The notes beneath the pieces are model-generated. The model saw nothing but the letters and a program-made list of their open reading frames with translations, made no database searches and was not told where the DNA came from. Shown one piece after another: positions 22,473 to 34,428 of a stretch of 64,000 bases of DNA. The translations under genes were made by a program, and so were the position numbers. Within the stretch, counting starts at the first letter, position 1, and each line of letters begins with the position of its first letter. Origin of the DNA: Trifolium pratense (taxonomy: Eukaryota; Streptophyta; Magnoliopsida; Fabales; Fabaceae); contig NC_060065.1 in assembly GCF_020283565.1 (NCBI RefSeq), positions 27,206,409-27,270,408 of the forward strand, given 5' to 3'.

Positions 22473-23873
22473 AGGCACGTAAAAACCATTTGGTGGTTAT
22501 TTTTCTGCAGAATTTTCAATACATGAGCAGTTCATTTAATGCTTATATCGGCTGCTCCAGGAAGTGTTTATTGCTACATTAAGCACGTTATCATGTAGAA
22601 GCAGTTACGTTCTTTCCATAAGTGTTGAATAATTGATGACTTCATTAAAGGTATTTGTATATATAGTTACATAAATTGTTTAATTGGTAGTGGTGTTGGT
22701 CTGTTTGCAGATATGTTCAAAAACTGCTTTTATGAATATGTTTTTGTTTTTATAACATTGTCGATCAATTTAAGTTATTATTTTTTTTCCTCTTTTTTGT
22801 TTTTCTGTTTGATTATTTGTTTTGATTTTTACCTATATGGTTGGGAAGATTCTTGCAACTGTGACGAAGGGTCTGGTCTCAAAGTCTGTAGTCCTGCTTT
22901 CTCTCAATTTCCAGCTGTTAAAATAACTATATTCCATGGCATTTTGTTTTTCCATTATTCTCAACCTATTTGCCAAAATGAACAAGTAAATTGACATGGT
23001 TAAATTTTCCTGTGTGCTTGAGACTCATGGTAAAATTATTTTGAACTATTGAAAGAAAATATGTTTTTAGTTAAATGTGAAATGAAATTTGTAATGACAA
23101 GTTGGTGTGTAGTAAGCAATGAATTAAAAAGAGCAAAGTAAGCACAGTAAAGAGAGCCGTGAAAAGTTGGCAATATTACTCTTCCCAAATTTCTGAGCCG
23201 TGAATATCAAATGTTGAGTTTGCTTAAACTGACTGGATATGTGACTGGTTGCAATACTGTATTATTTGATAAACTATCTCTATATGTTGTGATTATATTT
23301 AAAGAATGTAATTGTAGACTTTTAGTTGCATTAGTTTAGTATTTGTGTGGGCATCACCTTCTACAGGTTTGAAATGTGGAAACTATGAAAGAAATTGATT
23401 GCCTTGAAATAAGAATTACTACTATGGAAGTATGATTACTACTATTGATTGAATGAGATAAAATAAGCTATGATTACTACTATTGAAATGCATATTTGTT
23501 TATGATAACTAGAGAATGTCCCAAAATTACTTTTAGATTATACATATGCCACATTGATTAGATCATGCTTTAAGGTTGTCCATTGATAAGGCTGTATGTT
23601 ATATAGTTTAAATTTATGGTACAAGTTTAATTTTTGGTTACTGCCTTACTGGCCTTTATATATCCCTTTGCAGCTCAAACTTTTGCATCATTGTTTGCCA
23701 CTAAATTAAGCTCAGTTTGGTAATTCTCACAATGGCAAAGAGCGCACAAAGGTAGAGGTGTATTTTGATTAGTTAGATTTGATTATTTTATCGGAAGTTG
23801 AGTTATAACACTAAATCAATGTTTTTCCATTGGCTTAGATATGATTTGGATCGGCTTCTGCAAGTACATGTGA
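22473..23873 (+). other. Possible tail of an unrecognised host transcript (left part)
   Basis: Sequence here is less repetitive and shows exon-like pieces bounded by plausible splice sites, for example an acceptor TTTCTGCAG near 22511 and a donor at 23752 (CACAAAG|GTAGAGG). A plausible coding join links the exon ending at 23751 to 40973, with the frame continuing to a stop near 46116 in the pre-insertion sequence. I recognise no domain. The open frame at 22713-22994 may be part of this transcript or chance. Confidence is low. Confidence 0.25.
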
Positions 23874-23878
23874 GATTT

Positions 23879-24116
23879 AGACAGTAAAAAAATAGAGTTA
23901 AAAGATTTATCATTGTCATATATTCATGTGCAGATTACAACCTCAATATATAGAGGAGATTATTGTTACAAAGGATAAAGTCTAGCCTAGGAATTAGAGA
24001 ATAAATAAAATATCTTAATCCTTAATTTCTCTAATACTTTCTATACTCATTGATACAGTATTAATTAGAGAATAAATAAAATATCTTAATCCTTAATTTC
24101 TCTAATACTTTCTATA
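23879..24116 (-). repeat. 3' LTR of copia B, rearranged
   Basis: It shares GTCATATATTCATGTGCAG and the terminal block ending CTTTCTATAC with the 5' LTR. A middle segment of the 5' LTR (about 40852-40905) is replaced here by a second copy of the terminal block, so AATTAGAGAATAAATAAAAT occurs twice (near 23993 and 24063). The outer end is slightly altered. Confidence 0.8.
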
Positions 24117-24132
24117 CTCCCCCTCAAGCTGG
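24117..24132 (-). other. Polypurine tract of copia B
   Basis: On the minus strand CAGCTTGAGGGGGAG lies directly before the 3' LTR, as is usual in copia elements. Confidence 0.8.
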
Positions 24133-24148
24133 ATCAAGAGGATTGAGT

Positions 24149-24490
24149 CACTACAACAAATATGGTCTCTAGCAACAACTGGAAATTGTTGCCAGAACCG
24201 TGAAAATTGTTGCCTATAAGAATAGGGGACGTTTTTCAAGTGTCTTATATACGAGCGTTGCCTATGGTCTGAGGCGACGCTTTTTGTCACTTTTTGGGCA
24301 CACTATTTTAAAGCGTCGCCTAAACTGTAGGAAAAGGGGACGATTTTCTTTGTTATCTTAGGCAACGCTTTTCGCATGTTGCAATATCTTGCAACGATTA
24401 TAAAGTGTTCCCTAAACCTGATACAATGGGAACAATCTAAGACAACGCTTTACACGTGTTGCCAATCCTGGTAACAATTACTAAGCCCCT
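24149..24490. repeat. Left terminal and subterminal repeat region of the CACTA element
   Basis: The terminal inverted repeat is followed by repeated short motifs in both orientations, including AGGCAACGCTTTT, AAGCGTCGCCTAAAC, GAGGCGACGCTTT and AATTGTTGCC. Such arrays bind the small TNPA-type protein in known En/Spm elements. Confidence 0.85.
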
Positions 24491-24729
24491 AAAAATGAAA
24501 TATTGAGTTCACGCTGTCAATGTATCTATAAGTTATGATCCAAACAAGAATTGCATCAACACAAATTGCATTTACTACAAAAGTATCACTAAATCTTCAC
24601 ATTAACTCAAATACTCACATTGTAGACACAATGTCTAACATGGCTTACCACAATAAATTTAATACTTAGAAGTACAAGTCTAACAAAATGACAAAATACA
24701 TAGTTTCTTCAAGTTTAATGCTTAGTTCA
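24491..24729. other. CACTA interior left of the gypsy insertion
   Basis: A/T-rich and probably the 3' untranslated part of the minus-strand second CACTA gene. GTTCA at 24725-24729 is the gypsy target duplication, repeated at 30332-30336. Confidence 0.55.
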
Positions 24730-25397
24730 TGGTGCGAAAATTGACCAAGAGGAGTTGAAAATCAACACAAGTGACATTCAAAGGGAAGTTAATGGCGTGG
24801 GGACTGTTTGGAATCCTCATCAAGGGCTGAGTTTAATTACTTGGTTATTTTAAGCATTTTCATCAATTAAGACAAATAAAATTCAGCCATTTAAAGCCTT
24901 TCCAAGATGGTTACAAAAGAAGCATAAATGGGACACTCAAGGCCTTAAATAGGTGTGTGACTAATCATGGAAAAGGAGTACCATGAGCTGATTGCATTAA
25001 GTCATTTTATTTCTAGTTAATTGCATTTTTATTACTAGTTTTATTGTGTTTAATTAGGCCTTACTGTTTTTTCGGCCATATATGCATGTAATTTGATCAT
25101 TTGCAATTATTCAATAAAGAAGAACATTTCAGTCCAATTAGAAATTGTGTCTACAATTTTCGCCTGATTATTTGCAAGCGTCGCATTGAAAATAGTCCGA
25201 TTAGCTCAATTGGTGTTGAGTGCTAATCTCGTGTTAGGCTATTGGTGTAGTTTAACATTGCTTATTTCCTTGCTGTTTTCGCTAAAACCCAACAAACAAA
25301 CACCTAAAACACTTAATAGAATTCGACTAATAAGGGTGGTACCTAGTACCTTCGTTATTGGTTGTTTGCTTCCGTTACCACACCCTGATTCGTATCA
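24730..25397 (+). repeat. 5' LTR of the CRM-like gypsy element
   Basis: It runs from TGGTGCGAAAATTG to GATTCGTATCA. A tRNA-like half with an A box (TTAGCTCAATTGG) lies at about 25197-25240. The open frame here is a duplicate of the pol tail or chance. Confidence 0.93.
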
Positions 25398-25401
25398 TTA
25401 G

Positions 25402-25413
25402 TGGCATCAGAGC
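25402..25413 (+). other. Primer-binding site of the CRM-like element
   Basis: TGGCATCAGAGC differs by one base from the initiator tRNA-Met site. It lies four bases (TTAG) after the LTR. Confidence 0.82.
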
Positions 25414-25443
25414 ACGGTTCTGATTCCGTGTTACGTGACAACA

Positions 25444-28400
25444 ATGGATTTCAACAGTGATGATTTCATGGACAAATTGTGTGAAGCCTTAAGGAACGTT
25501 GACATGAGAGATGAATGATGGAGGCCTAGAAGGGGTGAACCACGTCCAAACGTGGATGAGTTCAAAATCACCGAACTACCTGAATTTAATGGTAGTGCAG
25601 ACCCGGAGGTTTATTTAGAATGGGAGCGCAAGATTGATAGAATGTTTGATTTCAAGGATCTTGATGATGAGAAACGTTGCAAATATGCGATTCTAAAACT
25701 TAGCAAAAGTGCATCGTTGTGGTATGAGGGTTTGAAGGCTAGAAGGACACGAGATGGGAAGGAGAAAATCCACTCTTGGGAGTCCTTGAAGAGGAAGTTG
25801 CGCAAAAGATATGTACCATCAAACCACCGACTGAATTTGTATAAAAAGATTGCAGATTTGGTGCAAGGCAAAATGAGTGTCACTGAATACATTGATGAGT
25901 TTGAGAACCTATGCCTAATGGGTGAAGTGGAGGAAAATGAAGAGCAAAGAATGAGCCGTTTCCTTCGTGGGCTGAATAAGAACATAGCTTTTGCTGTTGA
26001 GCTATGTAATTACACAGATTTCACCACTTTGTGCACCTTGTGTTTGAAGATTGAAAATCAAAACAAGAGTAGATATAATGCTGGGAGTTCTAGTGGTTGG
26101 TCCAAGGGAGGTGTGTCGGGTAGTGCAAATCCAGCCCCTAACACTAAACCAATGGTGAATCAACCGAAACAAAGTGAGGCCGCTCCTAAACAACCCATTG
26201 CCACGGCCAAGGAGACTAATCTGTCAAAGGTTAGGTGTTTCAAGTGTCAAGGCTTTGGACACTTTGCTAGGGCTTGTCCTAATCAACGAGTTGTGACCCT
26301 CCGAGAAGCAATTAGCATGCGTGATGAGTTGATGAAGGAAGAAGAAGAATCTGATGGCAATATTGAAAGTGATGGAGTTGAAATTGTTGAAGATGATGAT
26401 GATGAGGTAGAAGTATATGGACCTCCCATATATGATACCTTGATGCTAAGAACTTTGCAAGTCAAGGCTGTACCCGTGGAAGGAGATCAAAGAAATCAAA
26501 TCTTCTACACTAAGGGTCAAGTGAAAGATAAGTGGTGTAGTATCATTGTGGATGGAGGTAGTTGTACCAATGCGGCTTCAACTGAAATGGTGTCTAAATT
26601 AGGATTGCTCACAACAAAACATCCTAAGCCTTATGCGCTACATTGGTTGGACAATGGAAGTAGCATAAATGTTACAAGGCAGACGCGTGTGGGACTAACC
26701 ATGGGATCTTATGTTGATGAAATCTTGTGTGATGTGGTACCTATGGATGCAAGTCACATACTTTTGGGACGCCCTTGGCAATTTGATAGGGATGTCACGC
26801 ATAGAGGAAGGTCCAATGAGCATGAATTGAACTTCAATGGCAAGAGGATTGTGTTGAAACCAATGGCATCAAATGAAGTCCGTTCCATGATTACAAAAAG
26901 AGGTAAAAAGCCTAGCCTCACTATGTTTGCAACTGAAAATGAAGTGAAGGATGCTATTGATAATGGTGAATTAGTCTACATGTTGGTTGCAAAGAATGCT
27001 AAGCAAGACGATGTAGAGACTCCTTTTAAACAACAATTGGAGGCTGTTTTGGGTGAGTATGAAGATGTGTTTCCAACTGAACTACCAAATGGTTTGCCAC
27101 CTATCCGTGGGATTGAGCATCAAATTGATCTAATTCCGGGAGTTCCATTACCAAACAAGGCTGCATATAGGTGTAATCCAGAGGAGACAAAGGAGTTGCA
27201 ACGGCAAATTGAAGAATTGATAAGCATGGGTTATGTGCGTGAATCAATGAGCCCATGTGCTGTTCCGACATTGTTGGTTCCTAAGAAGGATGGATCATGG
27301 AGAATGTGTATTGATAGTAGGGCGGTGAACAACATAACCATCAAATATCGTTTTCCCATTCCAAGACTAGATGATATGCTTGATGAGTTACATGGATCGG
27401 TTATCTTCTCAAAAATTGATCTAAGGAGTGGATATCACCAAATCAGAATGCGTGAAGGTGATGAATGGAAGACGGCATTCAAGACTAAGCATGGTCTATA
27501 TGAATGGCTAGTTATGCCATTTGGGCTCACAAATGCACCTAGCACCTTTATGAGGCTCATGAACGAAGTACTCAAGCCTTTTTTGGGTAAGTTTGTTGTT
27601 GTTTATCTTGATGACATATTGGTGTATAGCAAATCTATTGAGGAGCATTTCACTCATTTGAAACAAATCTTTGAGACCCTAAGAGCACAAAAACTATATG
27701 GGAAGAAGGAAAAGTGTGATTTCTTGGTTGAAAGTGTGGTGTTTCTTGGATATGTGGTGTCTAAAGATGGAGTATCCGTTGATCAAACAAAAGTGGATGC
27801 TATCAAGACTTGGCCGAGCCCTACAACAGTTTCGGAGGTGAGATCTTTCCTTGGTCTTGCATCATTTTATCGGCGCTTTATCCAGAATTTTAGCACTATA
27901 GCAAGTCCTATGACCGAATGTTTGAAGAAGGGTGCGTTTGGGTGGAATGAACAAGCACAAAAGGCTTTTGAATTGATCAAGTTAAAGCTTTGTGAAGCTC
28001 CTGTTTTAGCTTTACCCGATTTCACTCAACCATTTGAAGTTGAATGTGATGCTAGTGGAGTTGGCATTGGGGCTGTTTTGATACAAAACAAAAGGCCTAT
28101 AGCTTATTTCTCGGAGAAATTGGGAGGAGCCAGATTGAACTATTGCACCTATGACAAAGAGTTCTATGCCATTGTGAGAGCTCTTGATCATTGGAATCAT
28201 TATTTGCGTTCTAATCACTTTATATTACATTCAGATCATGAGTCTTTGAAGTATATCAATGGGCAATAAAAGTTGAGTCCAAGGCATGCTAAATGGGTTG
28301 AATTTCTTCAAACTTTTAATTTCTCTTCAAAATACAAAGATGGTAAGAGTAATGTGGTGGCTGATGCACTTTCAAGGAGGTATGCTTTAATTTCAATTCT

Positions 28401-29787
28401 TGAAACTCGCTTACTTGGTTTTGAGACTTTGAAAGATTATTATAAAGAAGATGTGGATTTTGGTGAAATATACTCTAATTGTGAGAATGGAGCATTTGGA
28501 AAGTACATAGTGCAGGATGGATTTTTATTCAAGGAGAATCGGCTTTGCATCCCAAGGCATTCAATTCGTGAGTTACTAGTTCGTGAAGCTCATGGTGGAG
28601 GTTTGGCTGGTCATTTTGGCATTACAAAGACCTTGGAGATTTTAAAAGAACACTTTCATTGGCCAAAGATGTTAGGAGATGTGCAAAAAGTCATTAGCAA
28701 GTGTGTTACTTGTCATATGGCAAAGAGTTCTTTCAAACCAGGGGCGTATACTCCCTTGCCAACGCCTAGTGGTCCTTGGATGGATGTGAGCATGGATTTC
28801 ATTGTAGCTTTGCCCCGTACACAGCGAGGTAAAGATGCTATTATGGTTGTTGTTGATAGGTTTTCAAAGATGGCACATTTTGTAGCTTGTCACAAAACAG
28901 ATGATGCTAGTAATGTTGCTGATTTGTACTTTCGTGAGATTGTGCGTTTACATGGAGTTCCTAAAACTATTGTTTCCGATCGTGATTCAAAGTTTTTGAG
29001 TTATTTTTGGAACACATTATGGAGGAAATTAGGTACTAAGTTGCTGTTTAATACTTCCCATCACCCTCAAACCGATGGACAAACCGAGGTGACTAATAGA
29101 ACTCTTGGTACTTTGCTGCGTGGTTTGGTTAGTAAAACTCAAAAGGATTGGGACTTGAAGCTAGCTCATGCTGAATTTGCCTACAACCGGTCCCCTACAT
29201 ATGCTACTAATCATTCTCCTTTTGAAGTTGTTTATGGTGTGAATCCTTACTTGCCATTGGATTTGATAGTTATGCCAAAAGAGGAGTTAGTTCATCCAGA
29301 TGCCGAGGCCAAACTCAAAGCAATGATCAAGCTACATAAGCAAATGCAAGAAAGGATCAAGGCCGTGAATGAAGTTTACAAGCAAAGGTCCAAGAATAAG
29401 AAGCCTAAGTTATTCAATGAAGGTGATCTTGTGTGGGTCCATTTGAGAAAAGAAAGATTCCCAAGCAAGAGAAAGAATAAGCTCATGCCTAGAGCTGATG
29501 GTCCTTTCAAAGTTATATCAAAGATCAATGACAATGCATACAAGATTGATTTGCCCGGAGAATATGGAGTACATGCTACTTTCAATGTTGGAGATCTCTC
29601 ACCGTATTTAGATGATGATGGTATTCAAGAATTGAGGTCAATTCCTTTCAAAGGGGGAGGGGATGGTGCAAAAATTGACCAAGAGGAGTTGAAAATCAAC
29701 ACAAGTGACATTCAAAGGGAAGTTAATGGCGTGGGGACTGTTTGGAATCCTCATCAAGGGCTGAGTTTAATTACTTGGTTATTTTAA
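25444..29787 (+). pseudogene. CRM-like gypsy gag-pol polyprotein with two in-frame stops
   Basis: One frame runs from the ATG at 25444 to 29787, broken by TGA at 25516-25518 and TAA at 28267-28269. In order it encodes: gag; a zinc knuckle ([14 protein letters not shown], about 26235-26278); an aspartic protease in the DGGS form ([10 protein letters not shown], about 26542); reverse transcriptase with YLDD at 27604-27615; RNase H ([16 protein letters not shown]); an integrase zinc-binding region (HFGITKT...CVTCHMAK); the integrase core (VSDRDSKFLSYF, HHPQTDGQTE); and a C-terminal chromovirus tail. The stops lie in early gag and in RNase H, each consistent with a single base change. No frameshift is present. 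The final 41 codons lie in the 3' LTR. Confidence 0.92.
29650..29663 (+). other. Polypurine tract of the CRM-like element, inside the coding frame
   Basis: AAAGGGGGAGGGGA ends exactly at the 3' LTR start. It is also translated as part of the pol tail. Confidence 0.85.
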
Positions 29788-30331
29788 GCATTTTCATCAA
29801 TTAAGACAAATAAAATTCAGCCATTTAAAGCCTTTCCAAGATGGTTACAAAAGAAGCATAAATGGGACACTCAAGGCCTTAAATAGGCGTGTGACTAATC
29901 ATGGAAAAGGAGTACCATGAGCTGATTGCATTAAGTCATTTTATTTCTAGTTAATTGCATTTTTATTACTAGTTTTATTGTGTTTAATTAGGCCTTACTG
30001 TTTTTTCGGCCATATATGCATGTAATTTGATCATTTGCAATTATTCAATAAAGAAGAACATTTCAGTCCAATTAGAAATTGTGTCTACAATTTTCGCCTG
30101 ATTATTTGCAAGCGTCGCCTTGAAAATAGTTCGATTAGCTCAATTGGTGTTGAGTGCTAATCTCGTGTTAGGCTATTGGTGTAGTTTAACATTGCTTATT
30201 TCCTTGCTGTTTTCGCTAAAACCCAACAAACAAACACCTAAAACACTTAATAGAATTCGACTAATAAGGGTGGTACCTAGTACCTTCGTTATTGGTTGTT
30301 TGCTTCCGTTACCACACCCTGATTCGTATCA
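29664..30331 (+). repeat. 3' LTR of the CRM-like gypsy element
   Basis: It is the same length as the 5' LTR. Its first 124 bp are coding, ending at the stop at 29785-29787. It ends GATTCGTATCA, followed by the GTTCA duplication. Confidence 0.93.
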
Positions 30332-30436
30332 GTTCAATCCTAAAACAACATCATCCAACTCATTATCATTTTCATCATCCTCTTTGTCACCTATGTCGTC
30401 CTCTTCAAGTTCATCACCTATGTCGTCCTCTTCTTA

Positions 30437-30866
30437 ATTTCATGCTTATATCTTCTCCATACATCTCTAACAGTTTTGTCAACCCAACTTCGTGCCTTAG
30501 CCGGCAAGATATGCTTCTGCTACAAATTCATATAAGATAAAACATGATCAAGAAATCAAAGTTTTTTTAATAACTAGACTAGATATTCAAATTCATACAT
30601 ACACACATACATTAGAATATCTCCAGCAACGTCTTTTATTCTTTTTTGGCATTCCTGACCAATTTGTGTAAATTAGAGGACAAATTGAGTTCCTAGCCAA
30701 TGTTCCCAAGAAAAGACCGAAGCGAGCTACTACTTTTGCAGTTGGCCCAATAGGCTGACCATTATCATTAAATGTCACTTCTGACTGGAGCTAGGATGCA
30801 AGTTGCTGCCCGGTTTTTCTCCGTCTTTTGTACCAATTACATTGTCCATTATGGCTACAATGATGA
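30437..30866 (-). pseudogene. Second CACTA protein (Transposase_24 / Ptta-En-Spm type), broken
   Basis: Minus-strand pieces resemble the plant En/Spm Transposase_24 family: FNDNGQPIGPTA with LGTLAR at about 30640-30780, then LPAKARSWVDKTVRDVWRRY at about 30460-30520. An acceptor (TTTGCAG) before 30866, a donor near 30612 and an acceptor near 30524 suggest at least two exons. The legible pieces are in different frames, so at least two frameshifts, or introns I cannot place, are needed. An acidic tail with a 27-bp duplication runs to about 30337, where the gypsy inserted. In En/Spm the second protein binds subterminal repeats. Confidence 0.6.
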
Positions 30867-31045
30867 GCTGCAAAGGGGAAAAACATAAAATTACATTATT
30901 ATACAATACAATCAATGTTCAAACACAATATATGAACACCATAATAGTGATTAACAAATATTTGTAAAAATTGATATAAACAAAAATAATATTGATTAAC
31001 AAATTGGGAAAAGACATGGTTAACACTACCTAAAAAAGGCATTGC

Positions 31046-34000
31046 TTAACAACTACTATAACTAGAATCATCAGTAGACTCGTCATCACTTTCAAAACTC
31101 TCATTTTTTTCTTGTTTGTGAAGTTCTGACAAAGGTATTTCAAAGATTTCATCTGGTACATCTTCCCTAACCAAATCAACTTCACAGTCATCCTTTGATA
31201 CATCAAGATTTGTTGAAATATTATAATCTTGGCCATCTGAACTCAAACATTCTCCCATGTCACATGTTTCCCTTGGAATTGCCTTCAAAACATAGTGTCT
31301 ATTTTTATTAAAAGGATCTTCAATAAAGAAGCATTGCTGAACTTGAGATGCCAACACAAATGGATCATTTTTGTAGCATTTTTTGTTAAAGTAAACACAT
31401 GGTGACCCATATTTGTCAACTTCAGCCACAAACCAATCACATTTAAACAATACATAACTTTTGTGACCATAATAATCGATATCAATGATATCTTTTACTG
31501 CCCCATAGTAAGTCAAACAAGTCGTTTTTGGATTTTCATCATTTGCATTTCTAAGAACTTGAGTTACCGCTTCTAATGTCACACCACTGTTTTGTGTTTT
31601 AAGCCTTGCTTCGCGTTTTGTTGTATGAAATCTGTAACCATTAACAACATAACCAGAATACCTTTTAGCAATATCATTTGGTCCCCTAGACAATGCCTTC
31701 AACCAATCAGAGACTTCCTCATCCATGAGACGTGTTTCAAACCATTGAATAAAATCCTCTCTTTGATTGTTAGATTTGCTAGACTTACTTCTTTTTCGAG
31801 GATTGTGAACATTAAGCTCATGCTCTCTACAAAAATAAAAAATAAAAAACTAATTTTTCAATACAAAAGAAAAAGAAACTCATTATCATAATGAAAGGTT
31901 GTAGCAAGTAGATGATTATACCTAATGTATTCTTGCACTTCATCACAATTGAATAAAATGTAACCATGAGCTTGGTTTTGCAACTTCTGATCAAGAGAAA
32001 TTAGTTTCTTTCCCCCAATCGGATGACCTATGCTAGGAGTATCATCACTATTTCGTGTCATTCTATTCATCCTTGTGTCTACACCACTAGACAAATATCT
32101 TGAACAGAATGTTAGAGATTCTTTGACCAAGTATGCTTCAGCAATAGAACCCTCCGGACGACTCCTATTACGAACAAAAGATTTTAAATCACCCAAATAT
32201 CTTTCCATATAATACATCCATCGAAATTGAACCGGTCCACCCAATCTGACTTCATTTGCAAGGTGAATTGGTAAGTGAACCATTATGTCAAAGAAACTTG
32301 GAGGGAAGATACGCTCCAATTGACAAAGTGTTTCAGCAATCTCTACTTCCAAGTTATCCAAAGTTTTCACCTCTATAACCTTTTGGCATAAACACCGAAA
32401 AAAGGAACAAAGCCGAATCAAAGGTATAGAAACTTGATTAGGTGTTATCCCTCTTATTGCTACTTGCAACAAGTAATGGAGTATAATATGAGCATCATGA
32501 CTCTTGTACCCAGAAATTTTCCCTTCATTAACTTGAACACATCGAGAAATATTAGAAGCAAGGCCATCAGGAAGTTTTGCTATCTTTAAAACACCACAAA
32601 AAACAGACTTCTCATGCTTTGTTAGGGAGCAACATGCTTTAGGGATTTGAGTTTTCTTACCATCACTCGTTGCCTTCAAATGGAGATTTTTTCTAATCCT
32701 CATGTGTTGTAGGTCCAAACGAGCATTCGCATGATCCTTTTTCTTCCCTTCAATCTCTAAGAGAGTACCAATTATATTATCACAAATGTTCTTCTCTATA
32801 TGCATAACATCTAAATTATGGCGCAAGGAAATATCATTCCAATATGGCAATTGCCAAAAGATAGATTTTTTCTTCCACGGACCACGCCTTTTTTTCTTAT
32901 ATTCCTTCCCCAATACATCGGGGATGTGTTTCAAGTCTTTTAAAATCCTTTTTGAACTCAACAAGGTGGGTGGAGACCTATATTCTGTTTTTCCATCAAA
33001 AGAAGCTGCATTTGCCCTCCATACATGATTTGAATCCAAAAAGACTCGATGACCCATATAACACATCTTCTTGCTATGTTTCAAGTAAGTTGAAGAAGTT
33101 TTATGATTACAAGCAGGGCAAGCAAACTTCCCTTTAGTACTCCAACCAGATAGCATAGCATATGCAGGGAAGTCATTCACAGTCCACAAAAGAGCTGCAC
33201 GCATCTGAAATGATTCATTTTTTGAGATATCATATGTTTCTACACCAACATCCCACAATATCTTAAGTTCCTCAATAAGTGGCTGCATATACACATCAAT
33301 TGCATTTCCAGGAGAATGTGGCCCAGGAATAAGTAACGACATCAAACAGTTTTCTGCCTTCAAGCACAAATTGGGCGCATAATTATATATTGTTAGTACA
33401 ACAGGCCATGTGCTATGTGAAAGACTTATAGTCTTAAATGGATTAAACCCATCACTTGCCAACCCAAGCCGGATGTTACGAGTCTCAAGAGAAAAATCTG
33501 GATATGTTGCATCAAAGTCTTTCCATGCTTGGCCATCAGCTGGGTGCCTTAACCTACCATCCCTTGAACGCTCCTCTGCGTGCCACCTCAATGTGTCAGC
33601 TGTCTTTGAACACATAAAAAGTCTTTTCAATCTTGGAATCAGAGGAAAATGTCTTAGAACTTTGGCAGGAACCTTTTGAGGTTTTTTAGAATCTCCGGGA
33701 GCACAATCAACTTCAGGATATTCAATCCACCTGGATGCTCCACAAAGATGACACGAGTCATCTTCCCCGTACTCTTTCCAAAACAACATGCAATTGTTGG
33801 GACATGCGTGAATCTTTTTATAGTCTAAGCCCAAATCCTTTATCATAGACTTTGTTTTATTGAAAGAGACAGGGATGTTCAATTCTGGCATAGCCTCTTT
33901 CAACAACTCTAAGAGAGCAGTGAACGATGCATTGCTCCATCCATGGAGACATTTCAACAAATACATTCGAATGGTGAATGATAATGAGGAGAATTTTTCA

Positions 34001-34428
34001 CAGCCAGGATACAACTCTTGATTTGAATCATCAACTAGTTTATAAAATTTCCTTGCGTCTTCATTTAGCCCTTCATGTACTCCACCTTCAGCAACATCTT
34101 TAAACGTCTCAAACAACAAGCCGTCAATATCATCAGATGATGAATCAGATGATGTTTCATCATTAGTATCCCCATCAAGATCCATAAGAATTTTATCGTC
34201 ACCATGGTAAATCCATTCTGTGTATCCCTTTACAAATCCTTTGCTACGTAAATGGTCATACACTACATCTCTCTCTTTCCAACTATCATTACAACATATA
34301 GCACAAGGGCACAAAATCTCTATTCCTTCAACTATTCCTTTGGTGTATCCAATATCCAAAAAGTTATCAACACCATCCTTATAACCTTCACTATGTGGAG
34401 GCAACTCAACCCAATCCTTATTTATCAT
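31046..34428 (-). CDS. CACTA transposase, TNPD type, two exons, apparently intact
   Basis: The minus-strand ATG is at 34428. Exon 1 runs 34428-31922, a 95-bp GT-AG intron 31921-31827, and exon 2 31826-31046, joining in frame to 1095 codons without an internal stop. The order is that of plant En/Spm transposases: an N-terminal transposase-associated domain (about 3-75, with the CPCAICCND cysteines), an acidic stretch at about 84-103, a Transposase_21 catalytic domain (about 250-480) with candidate acidic residues D326 (SDGFNPF) and D419 (VNDFPAY) and a CPAC pair at 437-440, a DUF4218-like region at about 650-800, and a DUF4216-like region in exon 2 (YYGHKSYVLFKCDWF). An acidic serine-rich tail ends the protein. 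Intactness suggests the element could still supply transposase. Confidence 0.9.

Larger units (their letters stand above)
24730..30331 (+). mobile_element. CRM-like Ty3/gypsy chromovirus, 5602 bp, nested in the CACTA element
   Basis: Two 668-bp LTRs (24730-25397 and 29664-30331) differ at about four positions. The 5-bp target duplication GTTCA is intact. A primer-binding site, one gag-pol frame and a purine tract are in the normal order. The pol frame runs about 41 codons into the 3' LTR and the primer site lies four bases off the LTR. As I recall, both are features of the centromere-associated CRM lineage. Two in-frame stops (25516 and 28267) make this copy non-autonomous. Confidence 0.92.

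Noticed and set aside
22713..22994. 93-residue open frame as a standalone gene
   Set aside because: It has a hydrophobic low-complexity start and no recognised domain. It could be intron or leader of the host transcript.
25186..25401. Open frame recurring at 30120-30437
   Set aside because: Both copies are in the LTRs of the CRM-like element.
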